DNA from: Deltaproteobacteria bacterium
GTDB lineage: Bacteria > Myxococcota_A > Polyangia > GCA-2747355
NCBI GenBank assembly: GCA_020633415.1
Contig: JACKDQ010000001.1
Span: 62,001 to 126,000, forward strand
Direction: 5' to 3'
Length of the DNA: 64,000 nt
The notes under the pieces are model-generated. The model was not told the origin of the DNA. It did no database searches and saw only the letters and a program-made list of their open reading frames with translations. The number at the start of each line of letters is the position of its first letter. Within the stretch, counting starts at the first letter, position 1. Shown piece by piece: positions 25,259-33,005 of the stretch. The translations under genes were made by a program, and so were the position numbers.

Positions 25259-25727
25259 ATCGGCAATATGTGCGTTGTTGGGTGCGGCGCTTAGCCTTTG
25301 TGGCTGCGCCGACAAGGATGTTTTGGCGGCGAGTGTGGTCGTGGTCAACGAGGTTGTCGCCAAGTCGCCAGGAACGACCAAGCGCGACTGGATCGAACTC
25401 TACAACAAGGGCGACGAAGATGTTGTGCTTGACGGCTGGTCTGTGCGCGACAGCAAAGATCGGACGCCGTTTGTGATCGGCTCGCTGACACTCAAGGCTG
25501 GTGGTTTTGTGGCGATCGTCTACGACGCGACCGGCGTAAACGGCTTCGTCTTTGGTCTCGGTGACGCCGACTCGGCACGGCTGTTTGACGACAAGCAGCA
25601 ACTGGTCAGCGAGCTCAGCTGGGCGATCGGTCAAGCGCCGGAGGGTAAGTCCTGGGGCCGGCTTCCTGACGGAAGCGAGACGACCAAGACGCTCACGCCA
25701 ACCGAGGCTGCGCCCAACGCCGAGTAA
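25248..25727 (+). CDS. Lamin-tail-domain (LTD) lipoprotein
   Basis: 159 residues from TTG 25248, overlapping the DUF4956 gene by 11 bp. The signal ends ALSLCGC (lipobox Cys20). An LTD fold spans about 30-140: VVVNEVVAKSPGTTKRDWIE and LYNKGDEDVVLDGWSVRDS, then FVIGSLTLKAGGFVAIVYD and GDADSARLFDDKQQLVSELS. LTD modules are Ig-like and bind or present surfaces; in bacteria they recur beside VTC, DUF4956 and CotH proteins. It is likely the envelope-exposed end of this five-gene system. No CotH kinase gene is found here. Confidence 0.85.
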   Translation: MRSKSAICALLGAALSLCGCADKDVLAASVVVVNEVVAKSPGTTKRDWIELYNKGDEDVVLDGWSVRDSKDRTPFVIGSLTLKAGGFVAIVYDATGVNGFVFGLGDADSARLFDDKQQLVSELSWAIGQAPEGKSWGRLPDGSETTKTLTPTEAAPNAE

Positions 25728-25968
25728 CTGCGGCGCGTCCCGTCGGGCGGCGACGCCGCGATTCTGCCGCACTGGCCAGCACCGACCACCGTTCGGCAGC
25801 TGCCACGGGGCATTTGTCATCCATTCCAGTATTCGGCGAGCGCGTCGAGAGATCGGTCAGCGGATCACGGCGTATTGGGCAAGATCTAGTGATTTTCGAA
25901 TGGCACATCCCCTGCAACGCCTCTGGCCGTGGTCTGTTTCGAAAGCCAAACACTTAGGAGCTTAGAGG

Positions 25969-26355
25969 ATGCGCAAAATTGCCTTAGCTGCGGCGGCTAG
26001 CGCGGCCTTGCTCGGTCTGTTTGTCGCCGAGGCCAGCGCCAAATCGACTTTTCGGCTGATCGGGGTGCAGCGCTGTATGGGCGGCTGTAACGTCCAGCTG
26101 TCCTATCAGAACAGGTGGCCCAGCCCCCAGCAGCAACAGCAGAATACATCGGTGACCTTTACCGGTTATGCAGGGGGCAAGTCGTTTTCGCTGGGCACTT
26201 TGTCGATGGGGCTCGCGGGGAATCTCACCCTGCAGATCAACTACGCGCGCGCTGGGGTCAAAGCAGGAGACTCGCTGACGGTGTACGGTCGCTGGGCGGG
26301 CGGTCATGGCTGGGGCACGGGTAGCAAGAGCGCCGGCTCGCTGATTCTGCCTTAG
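25969..26355 (+). CDS. Small secreted beta-rich protein, 128 aa
   Basis: A Sec signal peptide (MRKIALAAAASAALLGLFVAEASA) is followed by about 104 residues: RLIGVQRCMGGCNVQLSYQN with two Cys, a Pro/Gln run (PSPQQQQQ), and Gly-rich strands ending WAGGHGWGTGSKSAGSLILP. No family recognised. The last 26 codons are echoed downstream in two decaying copies (26376-26563). The 241-bp gap before this gene (25728-25968) holds nothing I can support. Confidence 0.7.
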   Translation: MRKIALAAAASAALLGLFVAEASAKSTFRLIGVQRCMGGCNVQLSYQNRWPSPQQQQQNTSVTFTGYAGGKSFSLGTLSMGLAGNLTLQINYARAGVKAGDSLTVYGRWAGGHGWGTGSKSAGSLILP

Positions 26356-26375
26356 CGGGCATCGGAGCAGTGGCG

Positions 26376-26483
26376 ATGCGGGCGAGGGCGCTAGCGGCGC
26401 TAACGGTTTGGTTCGGTGCTTGGCCTGGTGGTCATTATTGGGGCACAAAGAGCAAGAGCGCGGGCTCCTTGACGCTTCCCTAA
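26376..26483 (+). pseudogene. Truncated duplicate of the 128-aa protein C-terminus, copy 2
   Basis: An open frame from ATG 26376 to TAA 26481 ends TVWFGAWPGGHYWGTKSKSA-GSLTLP, matching the parent's LTVYGRWAGGHGWGTGSKSA-GSLILP. The upstream half has only faint similarity (MRARALAAL against YARAGVKAGDSL). It lacks a signal peptide. Either a decayed tandem copy or an alternative 3' cassette. Confidence 0.65.
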
Positions 26484-26500
26484 GGCCCTGCTTGCTCGCG

Positions 26501-26563
26501 TGCCTGGCACAAGATCAGGAGTGGCTCGAAGGCAGTGGAGTTGGCTCACTGATTCTTCCCTAG
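26501..26563 (+). pseudogene. More decayed duplicate of the same C-terminus, copy 3
   Basis: In the frame closing at TAG 26561 the sequence reads EWLEGSGVGSLILP, one codon shorter than the parent's WGTGSKSAGSLILP. The final GSLILP and stop are exact. Earlier codons have drifted. Confidence 0.55.
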
Positions 26564-26627
26564 CGCCTCAGACGCGCGGGCCTGGCGTGTCGCGCCGGCG
26601 GCCTTGTCCAAGCGGGCTTGGCCTGGC

Positions 26628-27392
26628 CTAGGGAGGCGGCGTGCCCTCCCAACAACCCTTGATATTGTGCAGCAGCTGCTCAGCGACGCCAACGCAGCTC
26701 GGCTGTGCGATCGACGGACAGGCTGCGCATGAGGGACAGGGCGTTGCCGGTGAGCACTTAGCTGGCGGTTGGGACGCAAGACATTCGTTTTGGGCGACCA
26801 AGGTGCTGGGATAGGTCGCCGGGCAGTCACAGCAGACATCCCAAAACTTTGCCAGCGTGCAGTCGCTTGGGGTCTGACATTCGCTGGCGAAGCTGCAGCC
26901 GCCCGCGGGGAGCGGAGCGGCGACACGGCTCAGTGGCGGCAGTCGGGCACAGGTTGCTGGACAAGCCGGCGCGCTGCAGTTTGCGGGCAATTCGCGCGCC
27001 GGGTATTCGCTCAGACAGGGATTGGCGGCTACCGCGCTGGGCCTCACGGCCTCCCAGCGCGGACAGCAGACGCCCCAATTGTAGGCGACGACGCAGGTGC
27101 TCGATCCCGCGTCAGGTGCGCCGGCGTCGAAGGTGCTGCCGTCGATGCTGCCATCGATGCAAGCGCGTTGGGTGCAGGCCACGCCCAACGCCCCGCAGCT
27201 GCAATCGTTGCAGCCGTCGGTCGATTTGAATCCGTCGCCGATCTTGTAGGTCCTGCCGTTGTAGCTGCAGCTACCGCTCGCGCTATCGAGGGTCGACGCG
27301 TCGTGGATGGCGCCATCGGTCTGGGTGCCGATCGGCGCGCGGTTACAGCCGACCCCGAAAAGGGCGATGGCGATTAGGGCCTGTCGGGTCAT
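26628..27392 (-). CDS. Cys-rich lipoprotein with a pacifastin/VWC-like domain
   Basis: 254 residues; the signal ends LFGVGC. A Cys-rich module follows: CSYNGRTYKIGDGFKSTDGC, then NDCSCGALGVACTQRAC, with the same spacing as the lipoprotein at 10787-11326. After an Asp/Gly linker (DGSIDGSTFDAG) come two copies of a CCP/CCD-type unit: VVAYNWGVCCPRWEAV and TLAKFWDVCCDCPATY, each followed by NxCLxxxP and CSP/APxCPxxCA. The internal duplication is clear. Lipid-anchored, disulfide-rich, role unknown; protease inhibition is only a possibility. The start at ATG 27392 has GAGGA upstream. Confidence 0.82.
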   Translation of the reverse strand: MTRQALIAIALFGVGCNRAPIGTQTDGAIHDASTLDSASGSCSYNGRTYKIGDGFKSTDGCNDCSCGALGVACTQRACIDGSIDGSTFDAGAPDAGSSTCVVAYNWGVCCPRWEAVRPSAVAANPCLSEYPARELPANCSAPACPATCARLPPLSRVAAPLPAGGCSFASECQTPSDCTLAKFWDVCCDCPATYPSTLVAQNECLASQPPAKCSPATPCPSCAACPSIAQPSCVGVAEQLLHNIKGCWEGTPPP

Positions 27393-27592
27393 CGATCTAT
27401 CCTCGGGAAGATCAGCTTGGTTAACGCTGCAACGCGGGAGCGTGGCGGGCTATTCCAGTCAGGTGATTTGCCCAGCGACGCGTTGCTAAAGATCAGCGCC
27501 ACCGCGGCCTAAACGCTGTTCGATTTGGGGCGCAGGCGAGGTTACTGCTCTGGGTACCCCGTTGATGCGTAGGTCGTCGGTGCGTTGCCGGC

Positions 27593-28681
27593 CTAGGGCG
27601 GACTGGCCTGATCGGCGACCCGCTTTTCGCCGTCGAGAAATGCCCTGCAGGAGGCGGTTAGCGCGGTTTGTTCACTGACGACGACTTCCAGACCGCAGAC
27701 CTCTGGGTACGCACGGGTCACGGGCTTGCCATCTGGCGTCTGTAGTCCGCTAAAGCAGGGCTCGGCGAAATATGCCGGCGCATTGAGCCCGCGAAGCCCG
27801 ACGAGCAGCTCGAGTTGCTTGTTGACCGCCATCGCGTCGTAGATCGTGGCTAGCTCTTTGTTGGCCTGATCTGCGTTGCGCCATTTCTTGAGCGCCGCGT
27901 AGCGCTTGCGTGCCGCGGTACCCGCGCCGAACATCGCCGCGGAGAAGAAATACGGTTGGCCATTATCCTCGTGAAAGCCAACGTAGGGTTGAGCAAAGGC
28001 GAATGCCTTGCGCTTTTCGTACTCGGCCGCTCCCGCTGAGAGATCGACGTTTCCCTTCTTGTCGAAAACCCCTTCGTATACGCAGAGAAATTTCACGCGC
28101 AACGCGCTTGCCGAACTCGCGCCGAGATTCTTGCGGGCGATCTGGATCAACCGCGCCCAGTGATATTGGTTGAGCCGAAAGAATCCACCGTATCCCGAAC
28201 GGGTGGTGTACGCCCATTCGGCATTGGACGCACCGTCTTGAGCGGAGAGGCCGATCGCTTGGCCCGGCGTGTGCGACAGCCCGAGGCCGCCGTTGGCAAG
28301 CGGCGTGGAGAAGCTGCCATTGCCGGCACGCTGCGCGAGCAGCAGCACGCTGTCGTCTGTCGCCAGGTTGTGGCCGACTTTTTCGCCCACGTTGCAGCCT
28401 TCGCGGATCAGCACGTCGTGCTCGAAGTCAACCAGCGCATCGAGTGGCAAACGATGGCGACGTGGAAAGTCGAAAGAGACGTTTCCGGTGTGGCCCCAGA
28501 CCAGATAGTAATGCGGCGGATCGATCGGGCGCGACGTGTGGCCGGCATCTGTCGCGGTTTCGCCTTTGGCCTGCTCGCCGCCGCGTGACCATTCCTCTGG
28601 CGCTGAGCCGCACCCGCTTAGCGCCAAAAGCAGTAGAGCGAGTGGTCCGCGCAAACGCGACAGCGTGCAAACAGCGACCAT
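27593..28681 (-). CDS. Lipoprotein of unknown function, 362 aa
   Basis: The start at ATG 28681 has GGAGG six bases upstream. The signal ends LLLALSGC. The body is about 330 residues, with HYYLVWGHTGNVSFDFPRRH near the start, QDGASNAEWAYTTRSGYGGF and FRLNQYHWARLIQIARKN in the middle, and a Cys-containing C-terminus. No family recognised; aromatic-rich patches suggest ligand or carbohydrate binding, but this is a guess. Alone in its transcription unit, with 200 bp of featureless sequence after it. Confidence 0.75.
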   Translation of the reverse strand: MVAVCTLSRLRGPLALLLLALSGCGSAPEEWSRGGEQAKGETATDAGHTSRPIDPPHYYLVWGHTGNVSFDFPRRHRLPLDALVDFEHDVLIREGCNVGEKVGHNLATDDSVLLLAQRAGNGSFSTPLANGGLGLSHTPGQAIGLSAQDGASNAEWAYTTRSGYGGFFRLNQYHWARLIQIARKNLGASSASALRVKFLCVYEGVFDKKGNVDLSAGAAEYEKRKAFAFAQPYVGFHEDNGQPYFFSAAMFGAGTAARKRYAALKKWRNADQANKELATIYDAMAVNKQLELLVGLRGLNAPAYFAEPCFSGLQTPDGKPVTRAYPEVCGLEVVVSEQTALTASCRAFLDGEKRVADQASPP

Positions 28682-29022
28682 GGCATACCTCCGGCCTGCG
28701 CGTTGCGTAGGCGCAGTGGGTCAACCGAGCACTTTCTGTGCCGAATGGGAGACAGATGGCCGAAGCGAAATCAAAGGCGGTTTCGCGACAAGCGCCGCGG
28801 GCGAAGCGTGCGCTGGCCGATTCATACACCAGTCGATCAGCAATCTGCCAAATCCGTTGGTGAGGGTTGGCGTGCGCGTCATTGGCGAAGCAGCAGACTG
28901 CAATTGCTGGTTGCTGGGCGCAAAAATCGTACTGGCTGCCAGCGCTAAACCGCCTATCCGTATGATTATTCGACGATGCCTTTTGCGCGCGAGCAGCTAC
29001 CGTTGCGCCTGAGGAGGGACGC
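28682..29022. other. Intergenic region between divergent genes
   Basis: 341 bp between the lipoprotein at 27593-28681 and the TetR gene at 29023. Apart from the GAGGAGGGA ribosome site at 29011-29019 I see no gene, repeat or convincing promoter. A TetR operator could lie here, but no clear palindrome is visible. Confidence 0.5.
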
Positions 29023-29703
29023 GTGGCACGGCCGGTGGCAGCAAATTCGCAAGTCACCCACGATCGCATACTGGCGGCGGCGCATGCGCTGTTTACCGGT
29101 GGCGACGCGGCGCGCGTCTCGTTGCGTGACATCGCTCGCTTGGCGGGCGTGAGCGTCGGCACGCTACAGCACTACTTTGGTTCGCGCGCCGAGCTCTACC
29201 AAGCGTGCATCGATTGCTTTTACATGCGGCTGCAGCGGCTCTCAGTTGAGCTGTTCGAGCAGGCCGAGCGCGCAGCGGACATTACCGACACGGTAGAATT
29301 CGCGACGCGCGAGGGCTTCCGCTTTGCGTGTCGCGAGCGGGGTGCTTTGCGGATGTGGATGAGTGACGTTGCGCGCAAGGGCCAGGTCGACGAGCAAACC
29401 TACCGTCACGAAGCACTGCCGCTGATCGAGCGTGCGGCGCGGGTGCTAGCGCAGGAGCTAACGATCGATGTCGAAGAGATCTGCCTGACCCTGCAGAGTA
29501 TCGTCTACTTGATCGCCCGCTTTGCCATCACCGATCCGCGGCAACTGACCTTGCTCACCGAGCGGTTCTTTGCGCTCTCCGGCGAGCAAGCGGCGCAGCG
29601 AAAGGTCGAAGATTTCCTCTGCACACTGGCGATAAAATCGCTCGGTCTGACGAGTGGGCGAGTTGGCCAGGCTCGCCGCGAGCAGATGCATAGCGCTAGT
29701 TAG
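29023..29703 (+). CDS. TetR/AcrR family regulator, copy A
   Basis: 226 residues from GTG 29023, with GAGGAGGGA just upstream. The N-terminal HTH (about 12-58) reads THDRILAAAHALFTGGDAAR, VSLRDIARLAGVSVGTLQHY and FGSRAELYQACID, a canonical TetR DNA-binding domain. The ligand and dimer domain follows with no recognised effector type. It is a close paralogue of the protein at 29696-30373 (MARPV-ANS at both N-termini and near-identical HTH). The two genes are convergent and overlap by 8 bp at their stops. No obvious target operon is adjacent. Confidence 0.92.
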   Translation: MARPVAANSQVTHDRILAAAHALFTGGDAARVSLRDIARLAGVSVGTLQHYFGSRAELYQACIDCFYMRLQRLSVELFEQAERAADITDTVEFATREGFRFACRERGALRMWMSDVARKGQVDEQTYRHEALPLIERAARVLAQELTIDVEEICLTLQSIVYLIARFAITDPRQLTLLTERFFALSGEQAAQRKVEDFLCTLAIKSLGLTSGRVGQARREQMHSAS

Positions 29704-30373
29704 CGACTGCTCTTGTTGGCTCGGCATGCTGCCGGTTGTCGAGCGACCCGCCGATGCACAGCAACGCGGCCGCCGCATGGGTGAGGAATCGCTCAGCCTC
29801 ATCGAATACCTCCTTTTCTGAGGCGCAAGCCGGCAGACCGAGCAAGCTTGCCAGCTGCGTGGGTTCAGTGATCGCCAGCCGCGATACCAGGTGTACGATG
29901 CTGCTCGCGGCGATTCGCAACTGTGTGCGCGCAAGGGGCACGCTGGACTGTAGTCGCCGTGCGATCTCCTCGAGAAAGGGCAGTGTGCTGTGCCGAAGCA
30001 CCTCGTCTTCAAGCAGGCCCGTACGGACGACCGCCTCCATTCTCATGCGTACGGCGCCTCGCTCGGCGCAGGCGAAGCGAAACATTCGCCGCACCGCGAC
30101 GCTGATCAGCTCGGCTGTCGGTAGTTGCTGGACGTCACGCATCAGCTGGGCCACCTCGTCATCCATCCGCATGTAAAAGCGGTCGATGCAAGCTTGGTAC
30201 AGTTCGCCACGCGAGCCAAAATAGTGTTGGATCGTTCCAACACTGACCTCTGCCAATCGCGCGATCTTGCGCAGCGAAACATCGCTCGGATCGCCGCCGG
30301 TAAACAGCTGTTCCGCTGCTTCGAGGATTCGCTGATGCGTCAGCTCTGAGTTTGCTCCTACCGGTCTTGCCAT
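29696..30373 (-). CDS. TetR/AcrR family regulator, copy B
   Basis: 225 residues from ATG 30373. The HTH reads THQRILEAAEQLFTGGDPSD, VSLRKIARLAEVSVGTIQHY and FGSRGELYQACIDRFYMR. It shares most HTH residues with copy A, while the effector domains have diverged. This suggests two repressors with the same or similar operators but different ligands. The frame is open upstream to 30517, but the conserved MARPV start and paralogue alignment fix the ATG. The 275-bp gap after its 5' end (30374-30648) shows nothing else. Confidence 0.92.
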   Translation of the reverse strand: MARPVGANSELTHQRILEAAEQLFTGGDPSDVSLRKIARLAEVSVGTIQHYFGSRGELYQACIDRFYMRMDDEVAQLMRDVQQLPTAELISVAVRRMFRFACAERGAVRMRMEAVVRTGLLEDEVLRHSTLPFLEEIARRLQSSVPLARTQLRIAASSIVHLVSRLAITEPTQLASLLGLPACASEKEVFDEAERFLTHAAAALLCIGGSLDNRQHAEPTRAVAN

Positions 30374-30648
30374 CTTGCACCACTCTGCTGGGTTGTGCGG
30401 TGTTTCGCCGTGCGCTGCGCCACCGACGGGCAGCGCACCGTGAAACCGCGTTCGCTCGGCGTAAAGAGCAACGGCCGTGCCAGCGTTTGATCTCGGCCAA
30501 AGCCGCTGCTTTGCCACGGTGATCGGTTAGATCAGGGAAACGACGACCCCAGGGGCGTTTGGCAGCCTAGGGTCGCGCGGCACCAGGCTCGGCGATCCCC
30601 GGCGAGAGCTCAAAATTTCGACTAGATAGAGCTTTTCTTGGTGAGCCG

Positions 30649-32052
30649 CTAGCGGCTGATCACTTGGCGGTAGATCTGCGCGGGCTGCCCCTCGCCCCAG
30701 GCGACGAGCAACGCGTCGGGCATGGCAGTCAGCGCTAACCCATCGACGGCCACGCCTTGGCGCAGCGTGACGCGGCTCGCTTTGAGCTGTCCGTTGGCGT
30801 CGACGCGCTGCAGGTGGAGCGTTGTTCCGCGAACCCAGGCTAGCCAGAACTCACCGTTAAAGTAACGGACGCGCGGCGCTGATACCACGCTCTGCGCCCA
30901 GCTATCGACGATCAGCGCCTGTCCCTGGGGCGTTCCATCGGCGCGATACCCTCGCGCGAAGATCGCCTGATCGCCGCTCTGCTCGGCGCGCCAAACGACC
31001 AGCACGTCCTGGCCGCTGGTCGCGACGTCGGGCACGGTTTCGGTCGCCGCCGTTTGCGCAATCGTCAGCGGTGTGACGCTCGTTGCGCTTAGTGCGCCGC
31101 CGATGTCCCACTGACCCGCACCGGCGTTTTGCCAGACGGCAAAGCGCGCGCCCGCCGCGGTCGCGACCGCGCGAATGCTGATTTGGTCGCCCGCGTCCGT
31201 ATTGATCTCGGTCGGTACGTCTTTGCTGGTCAGATCACTATTGCGCTGTGCGCTGAATGCCGCCCGTTTGGCGCCAGCGGTCGCTGCGTCCCAAAGCAGC
31301 TCGAATCCCAGGGCCCTTGGCAATAGCGCGGGCCGCTGTGGATCGGTACTCGTGCTCAGCAGTGATTGGTGGCAATTTGCCGGGCTCAAGGTCAGCGGCA
31401 AGATCGCTCCAGCGAGTTTCGTGTTTCCAGCGACGATCTCTTGCCAAACCACGGCGTAGCTTCCGTCACCGCTCGCGATCGACGCCGAGGAGCGGACGCT
31501 TTCCGACGCGCAAAAGCGCAGCGGCTGGCTGTCGAGCAACTGCCCGAGCTTGGACAGTCGTGCAGCGAAGAGTATTCCGCCGCTTGCTGCCTGCTCTTGC
31601 CAAACGATGGTGAATTGTCCGTTGAGCGTCGCGGCGCTCGGTTCGCGCTGCACGTTGCCGGATGCCGCGAGGGCGCTCGCTGTGCCGAGTACTTGCAGTG
31701 AGCAGCCCTGGAAGGTGCAGCGGTCGCTGCAGCTCAAACTGCCGGCAAGATAGCCCAGGGTCGCGCAGGAGGCGCCGCCCAGCTTGTCTCCATCGCACTG
31801 CTCGCCCGGATCGAGGTTGTCGTTGTTATTGCAGGTCGCCGGTGCGTCGCCGAGCAGCGCGTCGCTGGGGCCGCCGTCCGTCGCACCAACGCAGCGGCCG
31901 GCAAAGCAGTGCTGACCGTTGGGGCAGCCCGCCTTGCATAAGGCTTGATCATAGGGGTTTTGCAGCGAAAAGCAGCCGTGGCTGGCGGTCGTTAGCATCG
32001 CCAGCGCGAGCGGCACAAAGCGCGTCGAGCGTTTGCCGCCGCGTCTTTCCAT
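30649..32052 (-). CDS. Lipoprotein-like surface protein with Cys-rich head and propeller-like body
   Basis: 467 residues from ATG 32052. The N-terminus has a signal ending TTASHGC. A Cys-rich head follows (CKAGCPNGQHCFAGRC; CNNNDNLDPGEQCDGDKLGG, typical of myxobacterial DUF4215-like repeats; CSDRCTFQGC). The body of about 330 residues has repeated VVWQE, AVWQN, VVWRAEQ and LAWVRG blocks spaced at about 50-60 residues, which looks like a seven-bladed propeller. The start codon overlaps the stop of the TPR/PEGA gene (TGATG), so the three genes 34616 to 30649 form one translationally coupled operon led by a Ser/Thr kinase. Confidence 0.8.
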   Translation of the reverse strand: MERRGGKRSTRFVPLALAMLTTASHGCFSLQNPYDQALCKAGCPNGQHCFAGRCVGATDGGPSDALLGDAPATCNNNDNLDPGEQCDGDKLGGASCATLGYLAGSLSCSDRCTFQGCSLQVLGTASALAASGNVQREPSAATLNGQFTIVWQEQAASGGILFAARLSKLGQLLDSQPLRFCASESVRSSASIASGDGSYAVVWQEIVAGNTKLAGAILPLTLSPANCHQSLLSTSTDPQRPALLPRALGFELLWDAATAGAKRAAFSAQRNSDLTSKDVPTEINTDAGDQISIRAVATAAGARFAVWQNAGAGQWDIGGALSATSVTPLTIAQTAATETVPDVATSGQDVLVVWRAEQSGDQAIFARGYRADGTPQGQALIVDSWAQSVVSAPRVRYFNGEFWLAWVRGTTLHLQRVDANGQLKASRVTLRQGVAVDGLALTAMPDALLVAWGEGQPAQIYRQVISR

Positions 32053-32999
32053 CAGAACGACCCGCTGGCGCCGACCAGCGCACCATCGCGCAGCAGGGTC
32101 AGCGCGCCGACTGCGTGCCGCTCTGCTGGCGAACTGCTCAGCCACAGGTAGAGCGATGTACCGAGGGCGATCGTCGCCAGTCCGGCTAGCACGTGTCCCG
32201 CCGCGATCGTCCGTTCAGCGGAAATGACCTCGCTGCGATGGCGTGCGATGGTGTCAAAATCGGTGGCAGTGAGATATTTGTTGTGCGCTGCATTTCCTCG
32301 CGAAATGCCCAGGCCATAGGTTACTGCTGCGCCGGCAACTAGGCTGGCGCCAACGCCCAGAGCGATCCAGCGCCACTGTCGCCGTCGATCGGGTTGCGAT
32401 GCCGTTGGCAGTTGCGGCGCTAAGACGATCGATTTGGCGGCGACCGCTCGGCGACGCAATGTCACCGCGATGCTGTTCAAGCGCTCGGTGACCAGCCTGC
32501 GCTCGATGGTCGCGTCTTGGTAGCCCGGGGCGCGAATCACCAGCTTGGCGTGGCCGGGCAATAGCCAAAGCATCTTCAGCGGCGTGCGCGCAACTTGCTG
32601 CTCGCCGATCCAAACGGTAGCCGCGTCGACATTGCAGCTGATCTGTACGCGCGCCAGTCGCTTGGCCAGGCTTTGCGCTCTTTCCCGTGCAGCGCTGACG
32701 ATCGCAGGGCTGACGGATTGTGGGACGCGCTCGAGAAAGCGGTTGTACGCTTGGTGCGCTTGCAGCGGGCGGTCGAGCTTGTCCAGCGTGCGGGCGATGT
32801 TTAGATCGAGCCGATAGTTGTCGACCAGCGCCTGCGCAGCGCGGAATTGATCGAGCGCCTGTTTGTAGCGCTGTGCGGCGAACAGGCTGTTTGCCTGGCG
32901 AAATAGCGCCTCTGCGCGCGCTCGCTCTGCTGTGGCAAAGCCTTTCGCCGGTGCGATCAGCTGGACAAAGGTTAAGACTGCGATGATGCGCCAGGGCAT
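32052..32999 (-). CDS. TPR and PEGA domain protein with a membrane segment
   Basis: 315 residues. An N-terminal signal (MPWRIIAVLTFVQLIAPAKG) leads to TPR-like helices (about 27-105: AEALFRQANSLFAAQRYKQA, LDQFRAAQALVDNYRLDLNI), a PEGA-like strand domain (about 115-185: VDAATVWIGEQQVARTP, LLPGHAKLVIRAPGYQ) and two hydrophobic segments near 215-235 and 265-285. It is probably anchored in the envelope and linked to the upstream kinase by a 6-bp gap. The same TPR-PEGA plus kinase pairing occurs at 49590-52345 in the opposite gene order. Confidence 0.8.
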   Translation of the reverse strand: MPWRIIAVLTFVQLIAPAKGFATAERARAEALFRQANSLFAAQRYKQALDQFRAAQALVDNYRLDLNIARTLDKLDRPLQAHQAYNRFLERVPQSVSPAIVSAARERAQSLAKRLARVQISCNVDAATVWIGEQQVARTPLKMLWLLPGHAKLVIRAPGYQDATIERRLVTERLNSIAVTLRRRAVAAKSIVLAPQLPTASQPDRRRQWRWIALGVGASLVAGAAVTYGLGISRGNAAHNKYLTATDFDTIARHRSEVISAERTIAAGHVLAGLATIALGTSLYLWLSSSPAERHAVGALTLLRDGALVGASGSF

Positions 33000-33005
33000 A
33001 CGCGG

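Noticed and set aside
20599..25727. CotH kinase expected beside VTC/DUF4956/LTD genes
   Set aside because: No frame in the cluster or its flanks shows CotH motifs.
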